A stretch of 64,000 nucleotides of DNA from Azorhizobium sp943371865 (GTDB lineage Bacteria; Pseudomonadota; Alphaproteobacteria; Rhizobiales; Xanthobacteraceae), in contig NZ_CALRWL010000024.1 of assembly GCF_943371865.1 (NCBI RefSeq), forward strand, positions 1 through 64,000, in the 5' to 3' direction. The notes below the pieces were generated by a model that was not told where the DNA came from, did no database searches, and saw only the letters and a list, made by a program, of their open reading frames with translations. The position numbers and the translations under genes were made by a program. Positions 9,042 through 17,735 of this stretch are shown here, piece after piece. How positions within the stretch are numbered: the stretch's first letter is position 1; every line of letters begins with the position of its first letter.

Positions 9042-10253
9042 TTACACCCCCGCATACATGCGGCCGGGGTTGAGCAGGCCGTTGGGGTCGAAGCTATGCT
9101 TCACCCGCGCGGTCAGAGCCCCGAGGGCGCTCTCCAAAGGCTGGAACACCGGGGTGCCGATGCGCTCGGCCAGAGTGCCGCGCACCAAGGTGGCGTGGCC
9201 GCCGAAGGGAGCCAGGGTGGCGCGCACCTGATCGCCCATGGCTGCTTCGCCGGGCAGCAGCAGCCAGATCAGCCCGCCGGCCCAGTCGCAGAAGGCTTCC
9301 GCGCCGAGATCGGCGGCGAGTTTGGCCGCCAGCAGTGGGCCGCCGGCGGGGGCGGTGGACAGGCGCCACACCGCGCGATCGCCGGTGCCGGCGAAGGGCT
9401 GCACATCGCGGATCGCCGCCCACAGGGCCAGTGACGGCTCGTCGTCGATCGCCTCCACCGCGCCGAACGGCATCAGCACGGAGATCAGCATGGCGCGGCG
9501 CGCCCGCACCGAGGGGGCCACCCCCTCCAGGCGCAGCACCACCACCGGGCCGTCCACGTCGAGCGCGGGAATGCGCGCGCCGATGCCGGCGGGCAAAAAG
9601 GCGGCGCCGGAAATCTCGCAGGAGGAGCCCATGGCCGCGCTCATGGCCCGGCCGGCGGTCTCCGGCGTCACGCCGGGCAGGATCACGGTTTCCTGGGTGG
9701 CGGGGCGCGGCAGCACCTTCAGGGTGACTTCGCTCAGCACCCCCAAGGTGCCGTAGGAGCCGGCCAGCAGCCGCGGCAGGTCGTAGCCGGTGACATTCTT
9801 CACCACCCGGCCGCCGGACTTGAACACCTCGCCCCGCCCCGACACCGCGCGGGCGCCCAGCGCATGGTCGCGGGCGGCGCCGTGGCTGATGCGGCGCGGG
9901 CCGGACAGATTGCAGGCGAACACCCCGCCGATGCTGCCGGCCCCCGGCGCACCGCCCAGCAGCGGGCCGTAATCCATGGGCTCGAACGCCAGCATCTGGC
10001 CGCGCTCGGCCAGCAGCGTTTCGATCTCCGCCATGGGCGTGCCGGCCTTGGCGGAGAGGATCAGTTCCTCCGGCTCATAGAGCATGACGCCGGAGAGGCC
10101 GGACACATCCAGGGTACGGTCGGTCTGGCTGGGCCGGCCGAGGCCGCGCTTGGAGCCGCGGCCGACGATGTCCAGGGTGGTGTTCTCCCTGAGCGCGGCG
10201 GTCACTGCCTCGGCAAGCGTGGCTTCGTCGGCAATGGTGATGATGTCGGACAT
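9042..10253 (-). CDS. glcE: Glycolate oxidase FAD-binding subunit
   Basis: A 403-aa FAD-linked subunit of the glycolate oxidase complex. The N-terminal PCMH-type FAD domain shows the DIVGRGSKRGLGRP segment near residue 29, GGAPGAGSIGGVFACNLSGPRR at about 100-121, then the GRVVKNVTGYDLPRLLAGSYGTLGVLSEVTL stretch typical of GlcE. The C-terminus ends FDPNGLLNPGRMY as in this family. It starts 14 bp after the glcD stop, so the genes are co-transcribed. No strong Shine-Dalgarno is seen, consistent with translational coupling. Confidence 0.94.
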   Translation of the reverse strand: MSDIITIADEATLAEAVTAALRENTTLDIVGRGSKRGLGRPSQTDRTLDVSGLSGVMLYEPEELILSAKAGTPMAEIETLLAERGQMLAFEPMDYGPLLGGAPGAGSIGGVFACNLSGPRRISHGAARDHALGARAVSGRGEVFKSGGRVVKNVTGYDLPRLLAGSYGTLGVLSEVTLKVLPRPATQETVILPGVTPETAGRAMSAAMGSSCEISGAAFLPAGIGARIPALDVDGPVVVLRLEGVAPSVRARRAMLISVLMPFGAVEAIDDEPSLALWAAIRDVQPFAGTGDRAVWRLSTAPAGGPLLAAKLAADLGAEAFCDWAGGLIWLLLPGEAAMGDQVRATLAPFGGHATLVRGTLAERIGTPVFQPLESALGALTARVKHSFDPNGLLNPGRMYAGV

Positions 10254-10267
10254 GAGGAAGCCGGCGC

Positions 10268-11761
10268 TCAGAAGCGGGGAAGATCGGGAAACGGCACCTG
10301 GCCGCCGCTCACATGCATGCGGCCCATTTCGGCGCAGCGGTGCAGGGTGGGAAACACCTTGCCGGGATTGAGCAGGCCCTGGTCGTCAAAGGCGCATTTC
10401 AGCCGCTGCTGATGGGCTAGGTCCACCTCATTGAACATCACCGGCATCAGGTCGCGTTTTTCCACGCCGACCCCGTGCTCGCCGGTGAGCACGCCGCCCA
10501 CCTCCACGCACAGGCGCAGGATGTCGGCGCCGAACGATTCGGCCGCGTCCATCTCACCCTTGTTGGCGTCATACAAAATGAGCGGGTGCAGATTGCCGTC
10601 GCCCGCATGGAAGACGTTGGCGCACTTCAGGCCATAGTGTTCGGAGAGTTCGCGCATGCGCGCCAGCACCTTGGGCAATTGCTTGCGCGGGATGGTGCCG
10701 TCCATGCACAGATAGTCCGGCGAGATGCGGCCCACCGCCGGGAAGGCGGCCTTGCGCCCGGCCCAGAAGCCGAGCCGCTCCTCCTCGCTGGTGGAGACCC
10801 GCAAGGTGGCGGCGTTGCAGGCCTGCGCGATGGCGGTGACTTCCTCCAGCAGATGCACGCATTCCGCCTCGGGGCCGTCCAGCTCGATGATCAGCAGGGC
10901 TTCCACATCCAGCGGATAGCCCACGTTCACGAATGCCTCGGCGGCGGCGATGGCGTCGCGGTCCATCATCTCGATGGCGGCGGGGATGATGCCGGCGGCG
11001 ATGGTGCGGGCCACGCATTCGCCCGCATCCTCGGAGGTGGGAAAGCCCACCAGCACGGCGCGGGCGGTGTCCGGCTTCTTGAGCAGCCGCACGGTGACTT
11101 CGGTGACCACCCCCAGCAGCCCCTCCGAGCCGACGATGACGCTGAGCAGGTCCAGCGCGCCGGGGTCCAGATGCTTGCCGCCGAGGCGGATGATCTCCCC
11201 CGAGATCAGCACCAGTTCCACCCCCAGCACATTGTTGGTGGTGAGGCCGTATTTCAGGCAGTGCACGCCGCCGGAATTCTCGCCCACATTGCCGCCGATG
11301 GTGCAGGCGATCTGCGAGGAGGGGTCGGGGGCATAATAGAAATTCTCCTGCTCCACCGCCTTGGTGATGCCGAGATTGGTCACGCCCGGCTGCACCACGG
11401 CGCAGCGGTTGGGCAGATCGATATCCAGCACGCGGTTGAACTTGCCCATGCCCAGCAGCACGGCGTCGGAGAGCGGCAGCGCGCCCCCGGACAGCGACGT
11501 GCCGGCGCCGCGCGGCACCACGCGAATGCCGTTGTCATGGCAATAGCGCAGCACCTTGGCCACCTGGGCGGTGTCGGAGGGCAGCACCACCACCAAAGGC
11601 AGTTGCTTATAGGCGGTGAGCGCGTCCGATTCGTAGGGACGCATCTCATGTTCCTGGGCGATCACCCCTTCGCCGGGCACGATGGCGCGCAGCGCGGCGA
11701 TGATCTCGTCCCGGCGGGCCAGCACCCCCGCATCCGCTTCCGGCAGCCTGAGGCCCGTCAT
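10268..11761 (-). CDS. glcD: Glycolate oxidase subunit GlcD (FAD-linked)
   Basis: A 497-aa catalytic flavoprotein of glycolate oxidase (glycolate to glyoxylate). It has the FAD PCMH domain with VVPRGAGTSLSGGALP at about 81-96, GGNVGENSGGVHCLKYG, and the C-terminal FAD-oxidase domain with CANVFHAGDGNLHP and GGVLTGEHGVGVEKR, both highly conserved in GlcD/D-lactate dehydrogenase proteins. AGGGACG lies upstream of the ATG at 11761. It is the first gene of glcDEF and is divergent from a LysR regulator. D-lactate dehydrogenase is the main alternative for a lone gene of this family; adjacent glcE and glcF favour glycolate. Confidence 0.94.
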   Translation of the reverse strand: MTGLRLPEADAGVLARRDEIIAALRAIVPGEGVIAQEHEMRPYESDALTAYKQLPLVVVLPSDTAQVAKVLRYCHDNGIRVVPRGAGTSLSGGALPLSDAVLLGMGKFNRVLDIDLPNRCAVVQPGVTNLGITKAVEQENFYYAPDPSSQIACTIGGNVGENSGGVHCLKYGLTTNNVLGVELVLISGEIIRLGGKHLDPGALDLLSVIVGSEGLLGVVTEVTVRLLKKPDTARAVLVGFPTSEDAGECVARTIAAGIIPAAIEMMDRDAIAAAEAFVNVGYPLDVEALLIIELDGPEAECVHLLEEVTAIAQACNAATLRVSTSEEERLGFWAGRKAAFPAVGRISPDYLCMDGTIPRKQLPKVLARMRELSEHYGLKCANVFHAGDGNLHPLILYDANKGEMDAAESFGADILRLCVEVGGVLTGEHGVGVEKRDLMPVMFNEVDLAHQQRLKCAFDDQGLLNPGKVFPTLHRCAEMGRMHVSGGQVPFPDLPRF

Positions 11762-11782
11762 GGCGGTTCGTCCCTAGAATGT

Positions 11783-11819
11783 TTCTCGTTGCGCGAACTA
11801 TAATCGTTTCGATGCGAAA
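11783..11819. promoter_or_regulatory. Two LysR-type dyads in the glcD/LysR divergent promoter
   Basis: TTTCG-ATG-CGAAA at 11807-11819 is a perfect dyad that fits T-N11-A, the classical LysR box. A second, interrupted dyad TTCTCGTTGCGCGAA lies at 11783-11797. Their centres are about 23 bp apart, near two helical turns, as expected for a LysR tetramer. They lie between glcD (start 11761) and the LysR gene (start about 11927). Confidence 0.55.
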
Positions 11820-11926
11820 AGCTGTCGCTGATTGTTGCCGTAGCGGCTAAAATCAAATTCGCCATGGAAACAATCCGACGCGATCCAACCGCTCCCGCCC
11901 GCCGCTCCTCGCCCGAGGTGCGGCCG

Positions 11927-12862
11927 ATGATCGGCAATCTGGGCGATCTGGAAATCTTCGCCCGCATCGTCACCACCGGCGGCCTCTCCGCCGCCGGGCG
12001 CGAACTGGGCCTCTCCCCGCCCGTGGTGTCCAAGCGGGTGCAGCGGCTGGAGGAGCGGCTCGGCACCCGGCTGTTCCAGCGCACCACCCGCAAGGTGACG
12101 CTGACCGAGGCCGGGCAAGGCTTTTACGACCGGGTGGTGGCCATCCTCGCCTCGGTGGAAGAGGCCGAGATGCAATTGGCCCGGCGCTCGTCGGAGGCGC
12201 GCGGGCTGCTGCGGGTGTCCGCGCCGACCTCGTTCGGGCGGCTGCACATCGCCCCCCATCTCGGCCCGCTGCTCAATGCCAATCCCGAGCTGATGGTGGA
12301 TCTGGAACTCTCCGACGCCTTCGTGGATATCGTCGGCGACGGCTTCGACATCGCCGTGCGCATTGCCGACCTCACCGATTCCAGCCTGGTGGCCCGGCGC
12401 CTCGCCCCGGTGCACCGGGTGCTGTGCGCGACCCCGGCCTATCTGGCGCAGGCGGGCATTCCCCGCGCCTTCACGGATCTCGCCGACCATGTGCTGCTGG
12501 CCACCCACGGCCAGGACCCCTGGCGGCTGCAAGGCCCCGACGGGCCGGTGACGCAGCGCGTGCATTCCCCGCTGCGCACCAATTCCAACGAAGTGGTGCG
12601 CGAGGCGGTGCTGGCCGGGGTAGGCATCGCCTTGCGTTCCACCTGGGACGTGGGGCCGGAGCTGAGCAGCGGCGCGCTGCAAGTGGTGCTGCCGGCCTAT
12701 CGCGCCTCGCACCGGGTGGGGGTGTTCGCGGTCTATCCCTCGCGGCGATTCCTGCCGCAGAAGGTGCGGGTGTTCATCGACCATCTCGCCGCCCTCTATG
12801 GCTCGGTGCCGCCCTGGGATGCCGGACTGGAACACCTGTTCGAGCCGCAGTCGCCCGGATAA
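11927..12862 (+). CDS. LysR-family transcriptional regulator, probable glc operon regulator
   Basis: A 311-aa LysR-type regulator. The N-terminal HTH spans about residues 5-62 (LEIFARIVTTGGLSAAGRELGLSPPVVSKRVQRLEERLG, then LFQRTTRKVTLTEAG). The C-terminal effector domain is of the CrgA/DsdC-like group, with GDGFDIAVRIADLTDSSL. I prefer the ATG at 11927, which has GAGGTG upstream and starts where relatives do; an ATG at 11864 would add 21 polar residues. Divergence from glcDEF with two dyads between suggests it controls glycolate oxidation, with glycolate or glyoxylate as effector (inference). Confidence 0.88.
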   Translation: MIGNLGDLEIFARIVTTGGLSAAGRELGLSPPVVSKRVQRLEERLGTRLFQRTTRKVTLTEAGQGFYDRVVAILASVEEAEMQLARRSSEARGLLRVSAPTSFGRLHIAPHLGPLLNANPELMVDLELSDAFVDIVGDGFDIAVRIADLTDSSLVARRLAPVHRVLCATPAYLAQAGIPRAFTDLADHVLLATHGQDPWRLQGPDGPVTQRVHSPLRTNSNEVVREAVLAGVGIALRSTWDVGPELSSGALQVVLPAYRASHRVGVFAVYPSRRFLPQKVRVFIDHLAALYGSVPPWDAGLEHLFEPQSPG

Positions 12863-12931
12863 CAGGTGGCGGAGGTGAAATCGGGTTGGCGCCTGGGATC
12901 TCGTCCGGCATAAGCGGGGCACCTTCCCCGC

Positions 12932-13651
12932 ATGGCTGTCATGACCGACCCCTCCCCTTCGCCCGTCCATATTTCCCGCGCCGGCATCCTCCATGGTGCC
13001 CGCGTCATGATCCCGCTGATGCCGGGGTTAGCGGTATTCGGCATGGCGTTTGGCGCCGCCGCCGCCCAGAAGGGCTTCACCGCTCTGGAAACGGCGCTGT
13101 CCAGCGGGCTGGTGTTCGCGGGCCTGGCGCAGATGGTGGCGCTGGAGGGGTGGTCGCAGACCTGGACCCCCGCCGGCCTGCTGGCGCTGGCGCTGCTCAC
13201 CTTCACCATCAACATGCGCCATTTCCTGATGGCTGCCTCCATGCGGCCCTGGCTCGGCGAATTGCCCGGCTGGCAGGCCTATCCGTCCCTGTTCCTGCTG
13301 GCGGACAACAATTGGGCCGCCGCCATGCGCTATCGCGCCAAGGGCGGCAGCGATGCGGGCTTCTATATCGGCTCCGGCCTCATCACCTGGGTGTTCTGGG
13401 TGCTGTCCAGCGTGGCGGGGCAGGTGATCGGCGGCGGCATTCCCGATCCCAAGCGCTTCGCCATCGACCTGGTGGTGCCGGCCTTCTTCGTCGCCATGCT
13501 GGTGCCCAACTGGAAGGGCCGGCGCGAGGCGGTGGGCTGGGGCGTGGCGGCGGCGGTGTCGGTGACCGCGTCCTATCTGGTGCCCGGCTGGTGGTTCATC
13601 GTCATCGGCGCGGTGACCGGCGCCCTGGCGGGGGGATTTGCCGATGACTAG
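12932..13651 (+). CDS. azlC: AzlC family branched-chain amino acid exporter large subunit
   Basis: A 239-aa integral membrane protein of the AzlC/YgaZ family, which with AzlD exports branched-chain amino acids or their analogues. Family marks are IPLMPGLAVFGMAFGAAA near residue 30, LVFAGLAQMVAL, the conserved FTINMRHFLMAASM segment, and later hydrophobic helices up to the C-terminus. The 3' end overlaps the azlD start, the standard arrangement. No regulator is fused or adjacent on the same strand. Confidence 0.9.
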   Translation: MAVMTDPSPSPVHISRAGILHGARVMIPLMPGLAVFGMAFGAAAAQKGFTALETALSSGLVFAGLAQMVALEGWSQTWTPAGLLALALLTFTINMRHFLMAASMRPWLGELPGWQAYPSLFLLADNNWAAAMRYRAKGGSDAGFYIGSGLITWVFWVLSSVAGQVIGGGIPDPKRFAIDLVVPAFFVAMLVPNWKGRREAVGWGVAAAVSVTASYLVPGWWFIVIGAVTGALAGGFADD

Positions 13652-13955
13652 CCTGGTGGATCCTCAGACCCTGCTGGCCATCGGCGTGATGGCGGTCACA
13701 ACGCTGTTCAACCGCACCGCCGGCTTCTTCCTGATGCGGCTGGTGCCGTTGACCCCGCGGGTGCGCAAGGTGCTCGATGCCTTGCCCGGCGCGGTGCTGG
13801 TGGCCATCGTCGCGCCCACCGCCGTGCATGGCGACAAGGCCATGGCGGCGGGGCTGGTCACCGCCTTCGTGGTGACCAAGCTCACCCGCAGCGATTTTCT
13901 CGCGGTTCTGGCGGCGGTGGCGGTGGCGGCGGGGCTGCGCGTCTTCACGCTCTGA
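13638..13955 (+). CDS. azlD: AzlD family branched-chain amino acid exporter small subunit
   Basis: A 105-aa membrane protein with about four hydrophobic helices, matching AzlD/YgaH. The conserved TTLFNRTAGFFLMRLVPLTPRVRKVLDALPGAVL block covers the first half. The start at 13638 overlaps azlC by 14 bp; an ATG at 13644 is equally possible, and both imply translational coupling. It ends convergently, 21 bp before the 3' end of the secreted hydrolase gene. Confidence 0.9.
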   Translation: MPMTSLVDPQTLLAIGVMAVTTLFNRTAGFFLMRLVPLTPRVRKVLDALPGAVLVAIVAPTAVHGDKAMAAGLVTAFVVTKLTRSDFLAVLAAVAVAAGLRVFTL

Positions 13956-13976
13956 GCCCGCCGCGTCCGCCGGGGG

Positions 13977-14732
13977 TCAGTTGGAGCCGGCGGGACGGGG
14001 CAGCGTGGCGCTCACGGTCTCGGCGGCGGGACGGGCCGGGGCGCTTCCGCTGACCACCGGCGCGCCGGTGGACGCGGACGGCGCGGCGGGATCGGTGACA
14101 ACCGGTGCCGGCTTGGGGCGCGGCTTGGCGCGGCCCAGCGCCTGCACCATGGCGATCACGTCCCGATGCAGCGCGTCGGACTTCTCGATGTTGAAATGGT
14201 CGAGCCCCTGGGCGGCGGCGGCATCCTCATTGCGGTTCACCAGCACGCCGGAGAAGCCCGGCCCGGTGGTGAGGCGTTTACCGAAGCCGTTGTTGGACTG
14301 GTAGTAATTGACGAAGCGCCCGCCGGAGCGGCCCACCTGCGTCACCCCCACCGGATCGAAGGTCACCACCAGGCGGGGCGGCACGCCCAGCGCGGTCATG
14401 CGCTCGGCCATCTCCACCGCCGCATCCGCGCCCAGCGAATGACCCACGATCACCACCGGCGCCTTGCCATGGGCCTTGGACCACGCCACCGCATCCTGCG
14501 CCAGTTGCGGCCAAGCGCCATATTCATAGACGTTGGAGGCGATGCCCTTGGCCCGCATCTTATCCGACAGCGCATCCAGCCCGGTGGAGAAGACATTGGC
14601 GAGGCCGCGCATCAGATAGACCCGCGGGCCGGTCTGCGCCTGGGCGCTGCCCTGGAGCACCACCGGCAGCAGCAGCACCGCCAAAAGAAAAGGGACCAAA
14701 CGCGAAAATACCAAGCGGGGCCGGAACGTCAT
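13977..14732 (-). CDS. Secreted alpha/beta hydrolase (lipase-like)
   Basis: A 251-aa alpha/beta-hydrolase. Residues 1-33 form a signal peptide (basic n-region, Leu/Val-rich core, QGSAQAQ cleavage region), so it acts in the periplasm or outside. The nucleophile elbow is GHSLGAD at about 98-104, the acid probably Asp in VVTFDPVG, and the catalytic His in GLDHFNIEKS. After about residue 207 comes a Pro/Ala/Thr-rich tail that looks disordered. The substrate is unknown; a lipase/thioesterase-like role fits the fold. A GAGTC (CcrM) site lies 2 bases upstream of the start codon. Confidence 0.75.
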   Translation of the reverse strand: MTFRPRLVFSRLVPFLLAVLLLPVVLQGSAQAQTGPRVYLMRGLANVFSTGLDALSDKMRAKGIASNVYEYGAWPQLAQDAVAWSKAHGKAPVVIVGHSLGADAAVEMAERMTALGVPPRLVVTFDPVGVTQVGRSGGRFVNYYQSNNGFGKRLTTGPGFSGVLVNRNEDAAAAQGLDHFNIEKSDALHRDVIAMVQALGRAKPRPKPAPVVTDPAAPSASTGAPVVSGSAPARPAAETVSATLPRPAGSN

Positions 14733-14860
14733 GGAGTCACCGTCTATTGCTCAGCGTTTCTGACCACATTTGCAGCTATGAGCAACGCCCCGGACACGGT
14801 TCTGTCGCATTCCGCTCCTGCCAAGCCGGCACTTTTCCAGAGGTGCGTGGCGCGGGGGCA

Positions 14861-15511
14861 TCACTCGCGGGCGGAAATCAGCGCCGCGCTGGGATGCCAC
14901 AGCGGCGCATAGCCCGCCGCCAGCGCATTCAGCACCACCGGCGGGGTCAGCGCCGGCACCGTGTCGGTGGGCGCCGGGCCGCCGGACATAGCGTGCCAGC
15001 CGGAGAAGCTCCAGCGCAGCAGATGCCCGTCCTTCACCGCCACCGGACCGTCATCGCCCGCGAACACCGCGCCGCTCGGCAGATCCTTCAGCAGCTTGGG
15101 ATGGCGGCGGCGACGGGTGCCCTGGAGGCGCTCCGCGTGCAGGCGGCGATCCATCTCGCCCGCGCCCGGCGGCAGCGTGCCCTCGGCCTTGGCCCAGGCG
15201 GCGGAAAAGGCGTCCGCCGCCACGCGCCGGCACTGGAAGCACGGCCGGTGGCCGGCGGCGAACGCCACCACCTCGTCGAGGAAGAACAGCTCCGTATAGC
15301 CCTCCCCCATCACCGCGCGGCGGCGATCGCGGAAGGTGAGCGCGCAGCAGATCCATTGCCGCGACACCCACGCCCGCCCGGTGAGGGTGCGGGTGTGCGG
15401 ATCATGGATGCGTCCGCCGCGATTGCCCATCAGCAGGCCACGGGCGGGATGGGCGGCAATGTCGCCGAACGGATCGACGCGGTTGCGCAGCGGGCCGATG
15501 GCGCCGCTCAT
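14861..15511 (-). CDS. Conserved hypothetical protein with Cys-rich Ada-like segment, lut operon
   Basis: A 216-aa protein I do not recognise by name. The N-terminal part has HPARGLLMGNRGGRIHD. The middle contains QWICCALTFRDRR and then FFLDEVVAFAAGHRPCFQCRR (about residues 84-104). The latter resembles the zinc-binding turn of the Ada N-terminal domain (FxxxxxAxxAGxRPCxxC), so metal binding is plausible but unproven. The ATG at 15511 overlaps the lutC stop by 4 bases, so it is the last gene of lutABC and probably translated with it. It could be a maturation or sensing accessory to lactate oxidation. A longer in-frame start at 15682 lies inside lutC and is rejected. Confidence 0.7.
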   Translation of the reverse strand: MSGAIGPLRNRVDPFGDIAAHPARGLLMGNRGGRIHDPHTRTLTGRAWVSRQWICCALTFRDRRRAVMGEGYTELFFLDEVVAFAAGHRPCFQCRRVAADAFSAAWAKAEGTLPPGAGEMDRRLHAERLQGTRRRRHPKLLKDLPSGAVFAGDDGPVAVKDGHLLRWSFSGWHAMSGGPAPTDTVPALTPPVVLNALAAGYAPLWHPSAALISARE

Positions 15512-16212
15512 GTCAGATCCACCGCAGGCGCATCGCCCACCAGCAGGATGTGCAGGCTGCGCGGCCCGTGGGCGCCCAGCAGCAAGGTCTGCTCGATGTC
15601 GGCGGAGCGGGACGGGCCGGTGATCCAGTTCACCGTGCGCGGCAAGGTGCCGGGACCGTAGACCGCGCGGATGGAGGTCCACACATCCTCATAGGTGCCG
15701 GTGACATCGGCGGCATTCACCACCACCAGATGGTGATCGGGCAGGAGGTTCAGCGTCGAGGGATTGTCCGGCCCCGACAGCATCACCACTGTGCCGGATT
15801 CCGCAATGCCGGCGAAGGCATGGGACAGGCCGGCCAGTTGCCGCCCGTCGGAGGCGCCGATCCACACGTCGAGGGTCGGCTGGGTGTGCCAGGGCAGATT
15901 GGCCAGGCGCGCATCACCACCGCGCAGGATGGTCATGGGCAAATTGCGGTCGCGCAGATAGGCAGCCACCGCATCGGGCACCGCGGCGGCGTCGGGCAGA
16001 TGGTCGAGGGTGGCGGCGGCCGCCTCCACCATGGCCTTGAACAGGTCGAGCCGCGCGGCGGGGGCCAGTTGCGCCCGCGCCGGAATCACGCCGCGCGGAT
16101 GGCCGGCGATGCGGTCGGCCACGTCCTGCACGCGGGGGGCTTCCTTGCCGGTGGACCCCAGGGCCCGGCGGATGGAACCGAAGACGACATCACGGGAAGC
16201 AGTCACGGGCAC
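15508..16212 (-). CDS. lutC: Lactate utilization protein LutC (LUD domain)
   Basis: A 234-aa LUD-domain protein of the LutC/YkgG family, part of the LutABC complex that oxidises L-lactate to pyruvate. The conserved C-terminal half has AGIAESGTVVMLSGPDNPSTLNLLPDHHLVVV, typical of the LUD fold, and WITGPSRSADIEQTLLLGAHGPRSLHILLVGD at the end. It follows lutB by 95 bp and overlaps the next gene by 4 bases. Confidence 0.92.
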   Translation of the reverse strand: MPVTASRDVVFGSIRRALGSTGKEAPRVQDVADRIAGHPRGVIPARAQLAPAARLDLFKAMVEAAAATLDHLPDAAAVPDAVAAYLRDRNLPMTILRGGDARLANLPWHTQPTLDVWIGASDGRQLAGLSHAFAGIAESGTVVMLSGPDNPSTLNLLPDHHLVVVNAADVTGTYEDVWTSIRAVYGPGTLPRTVNWITGPSRSADIEQTLLLGAHGPRSLHILLVGDAPAVDLT

Positions 16213-16307
16213 TCAACTCCGACACGCAGAAGAAGACGGGCCATCGACCCGCACGCGTGCGCCGCCCTGAGGGCCGCGCTCAATTGGCCACACTCACTCG
16301 GCCGCGT

Positions 16308-17735
16308 TCACTTGCCCGCCTTGCGGGCGGCCCATTGGGCCTGGAAGGTGTCACCTTCCGGTACTGGAAAGTCCCGATGCTTGGTCCAGCCGCCAGCCAG
16401 CGGCAAGGACGAAAACCGCCCCTTGCTGCGTCCGGCCAGCTTCATCGCCGCCATGGCAAGGCGGGTGGCCGGCCGATACAGCCAGCCGCGCGTGGCCACG
16501 AATGCCCACAGCCCCAGGCCATAGCGCTGGGTCGCCGGGGTCAGATGCCGCTCGAATTCCTTCTCCCGCCAGTGCCGCATCAGCTTGGGCAGCGGAATGC
16601 GCACCGGGCACACCTCTTCGCACCGGCCGCAGAAGGTGGAGGCATTGGGCAGGTTGCGGCCCTTGTCGATGCCGATCAGCGAGGGGGTGAGCACCGCGCC
16701 CATGGGGCCGGGATAGACCCAGCCATACGCATGCCCGCCCACCGCATGATAGACTGGGCAATGGTTCATGCAGGCGCCGCAGCGGATGCAGCGGAGCATC
16801 TCGCGCAACTGCCCGGCCAGCATGGCGGAGCGGCCATTGTCCAGGATCACCACATGATAGTCGCCCGGCCCGTCCACGTCGTCGGCGCGGCGGGGGCCGG
16901 TGGAGAAGGTGGTGTAGACGCTCATCTCCTGCCCGGTGGCCGAGCGCGCCAGCACCCGCAGCAACTGGCTCACATCCTCCAGGGTCGGCACCAATTTCTC
17001 GATGGAGGCCAGCACGATGTGCGCCTTGGGCAAGGTCTGGGTGAGGTCGCCATTGCCCTCATTGGTGACGATGATCGAGGTGCCGGTCTCCGCCACCAGG
17101 AAATTGGCGCCGGTGATGCCCACGTCCGCCACCAGGAATTTCTGGCGCAGCTCTCCGCGCGCCTCGGCGAGCAGCGCGGTGGGCTCTGAGAGGTTGCGCT
17201 CGGGCGCCAGATGCGTGTGGACCCGGCGGAAATCCGCCTCCACCTGGGATTTGTTGAGATGGATGGCCGGGGCGATGATGTGGGACGGCCCCTCGCCGCG
17301 GATCTGGATCAGATATTCGCCCAGATCCGTCTCCACCGGCTCGATGCCGTTGGCTTCCAGATGGTCGTTGAGCGCGATCTCTTCCGAGATCATGCTCTTG
17401 CCCTTGGTGACGGTCTTGGCGCCCAGGTCCCGGCAGATGCGCAGCACGATGTCGCGCGCCTCCGCCGCATCCACGGCGAAATGCACATGGCCGCCGGCTT
17501 CCCGCGCCTTGGTCTCGAACCGCTCCAGATAGAGATCGAGATGGGCCAGCGTATGGTTCTTGATGTCCCGCGCGCTGTCGCGCAGGGCCTCGAACTCCGG
17601 CATTTTGGCCGCGGCGGCGGCGCGCTTGCCGATGAAGCCCGGCCCCACCTTGGCCAGCGCCTCCTGCAAAGGCGCATCGGCCATGGCCTTGCGGGCATTT
17701 TCCTTGAAGTCCGGCGAGGTGATGTGGACGCTCAT
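16308..17735 (-). CDS. lutB: Lactate utilization iron-sulfur protein LutB
   Basis: A 475-aa LutB/YkgF-type protein: an N-terminal LUD domain followed by two 4Fe-4S ferredoxin motifs (CIRCGACMNHCP at about residue 313 and CGRCEEVCP at about residue 364) and a DUF3390-like tail. It works with LutA and LutC in L-lactate oxidation. The ATG at 17735 overlaps the lutA stop by 4 bases and has GGGGAG upstream. The same frame stays open far upstream through lutA, which is only an overlap in GC-rich DNA. Confidence 0.94.
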   Translation of the reverse strand: MSVHITSPDFKENARKAMADAPLQEALAKVGPGFIGKRAAAAAKMPEFEALRDSARDIKNHTLAHLDLYLERFETKAREAGGHVHFAVDAAEARDIVLRICRDLGAKTVTKGKSMISEEIALNDHLEANGIEPVETDLGEYLIQIRGEGPSHIIAPAIHLNKSQVEADFRRVHTHLAPERNLSEPTALLAEARGELRQKFLVADVGITGANFLVAETGTSIIVTNEGNGDLTQTLPKAHIVLASIEKLVPTLEDVSQLLRVLARSATGQEMSVYTTFSTGPRRADDVDGPGDYHVVILDNGRSAMLAGQLREMLRCIRCGACMNHCPVYHAVGGHAYGWVYPGPMGAVLTPSLIGIDKGRNLPNASTFCGRCEEVCPVRIPLPKLMRHWREKEFERHLTPATQRYGLGLWAFVATRGWLYRPATRLAMAAMKLAGRSKGRFSSLPLAGGWTKHRDFPVPEGDTFQAQWAARKAGK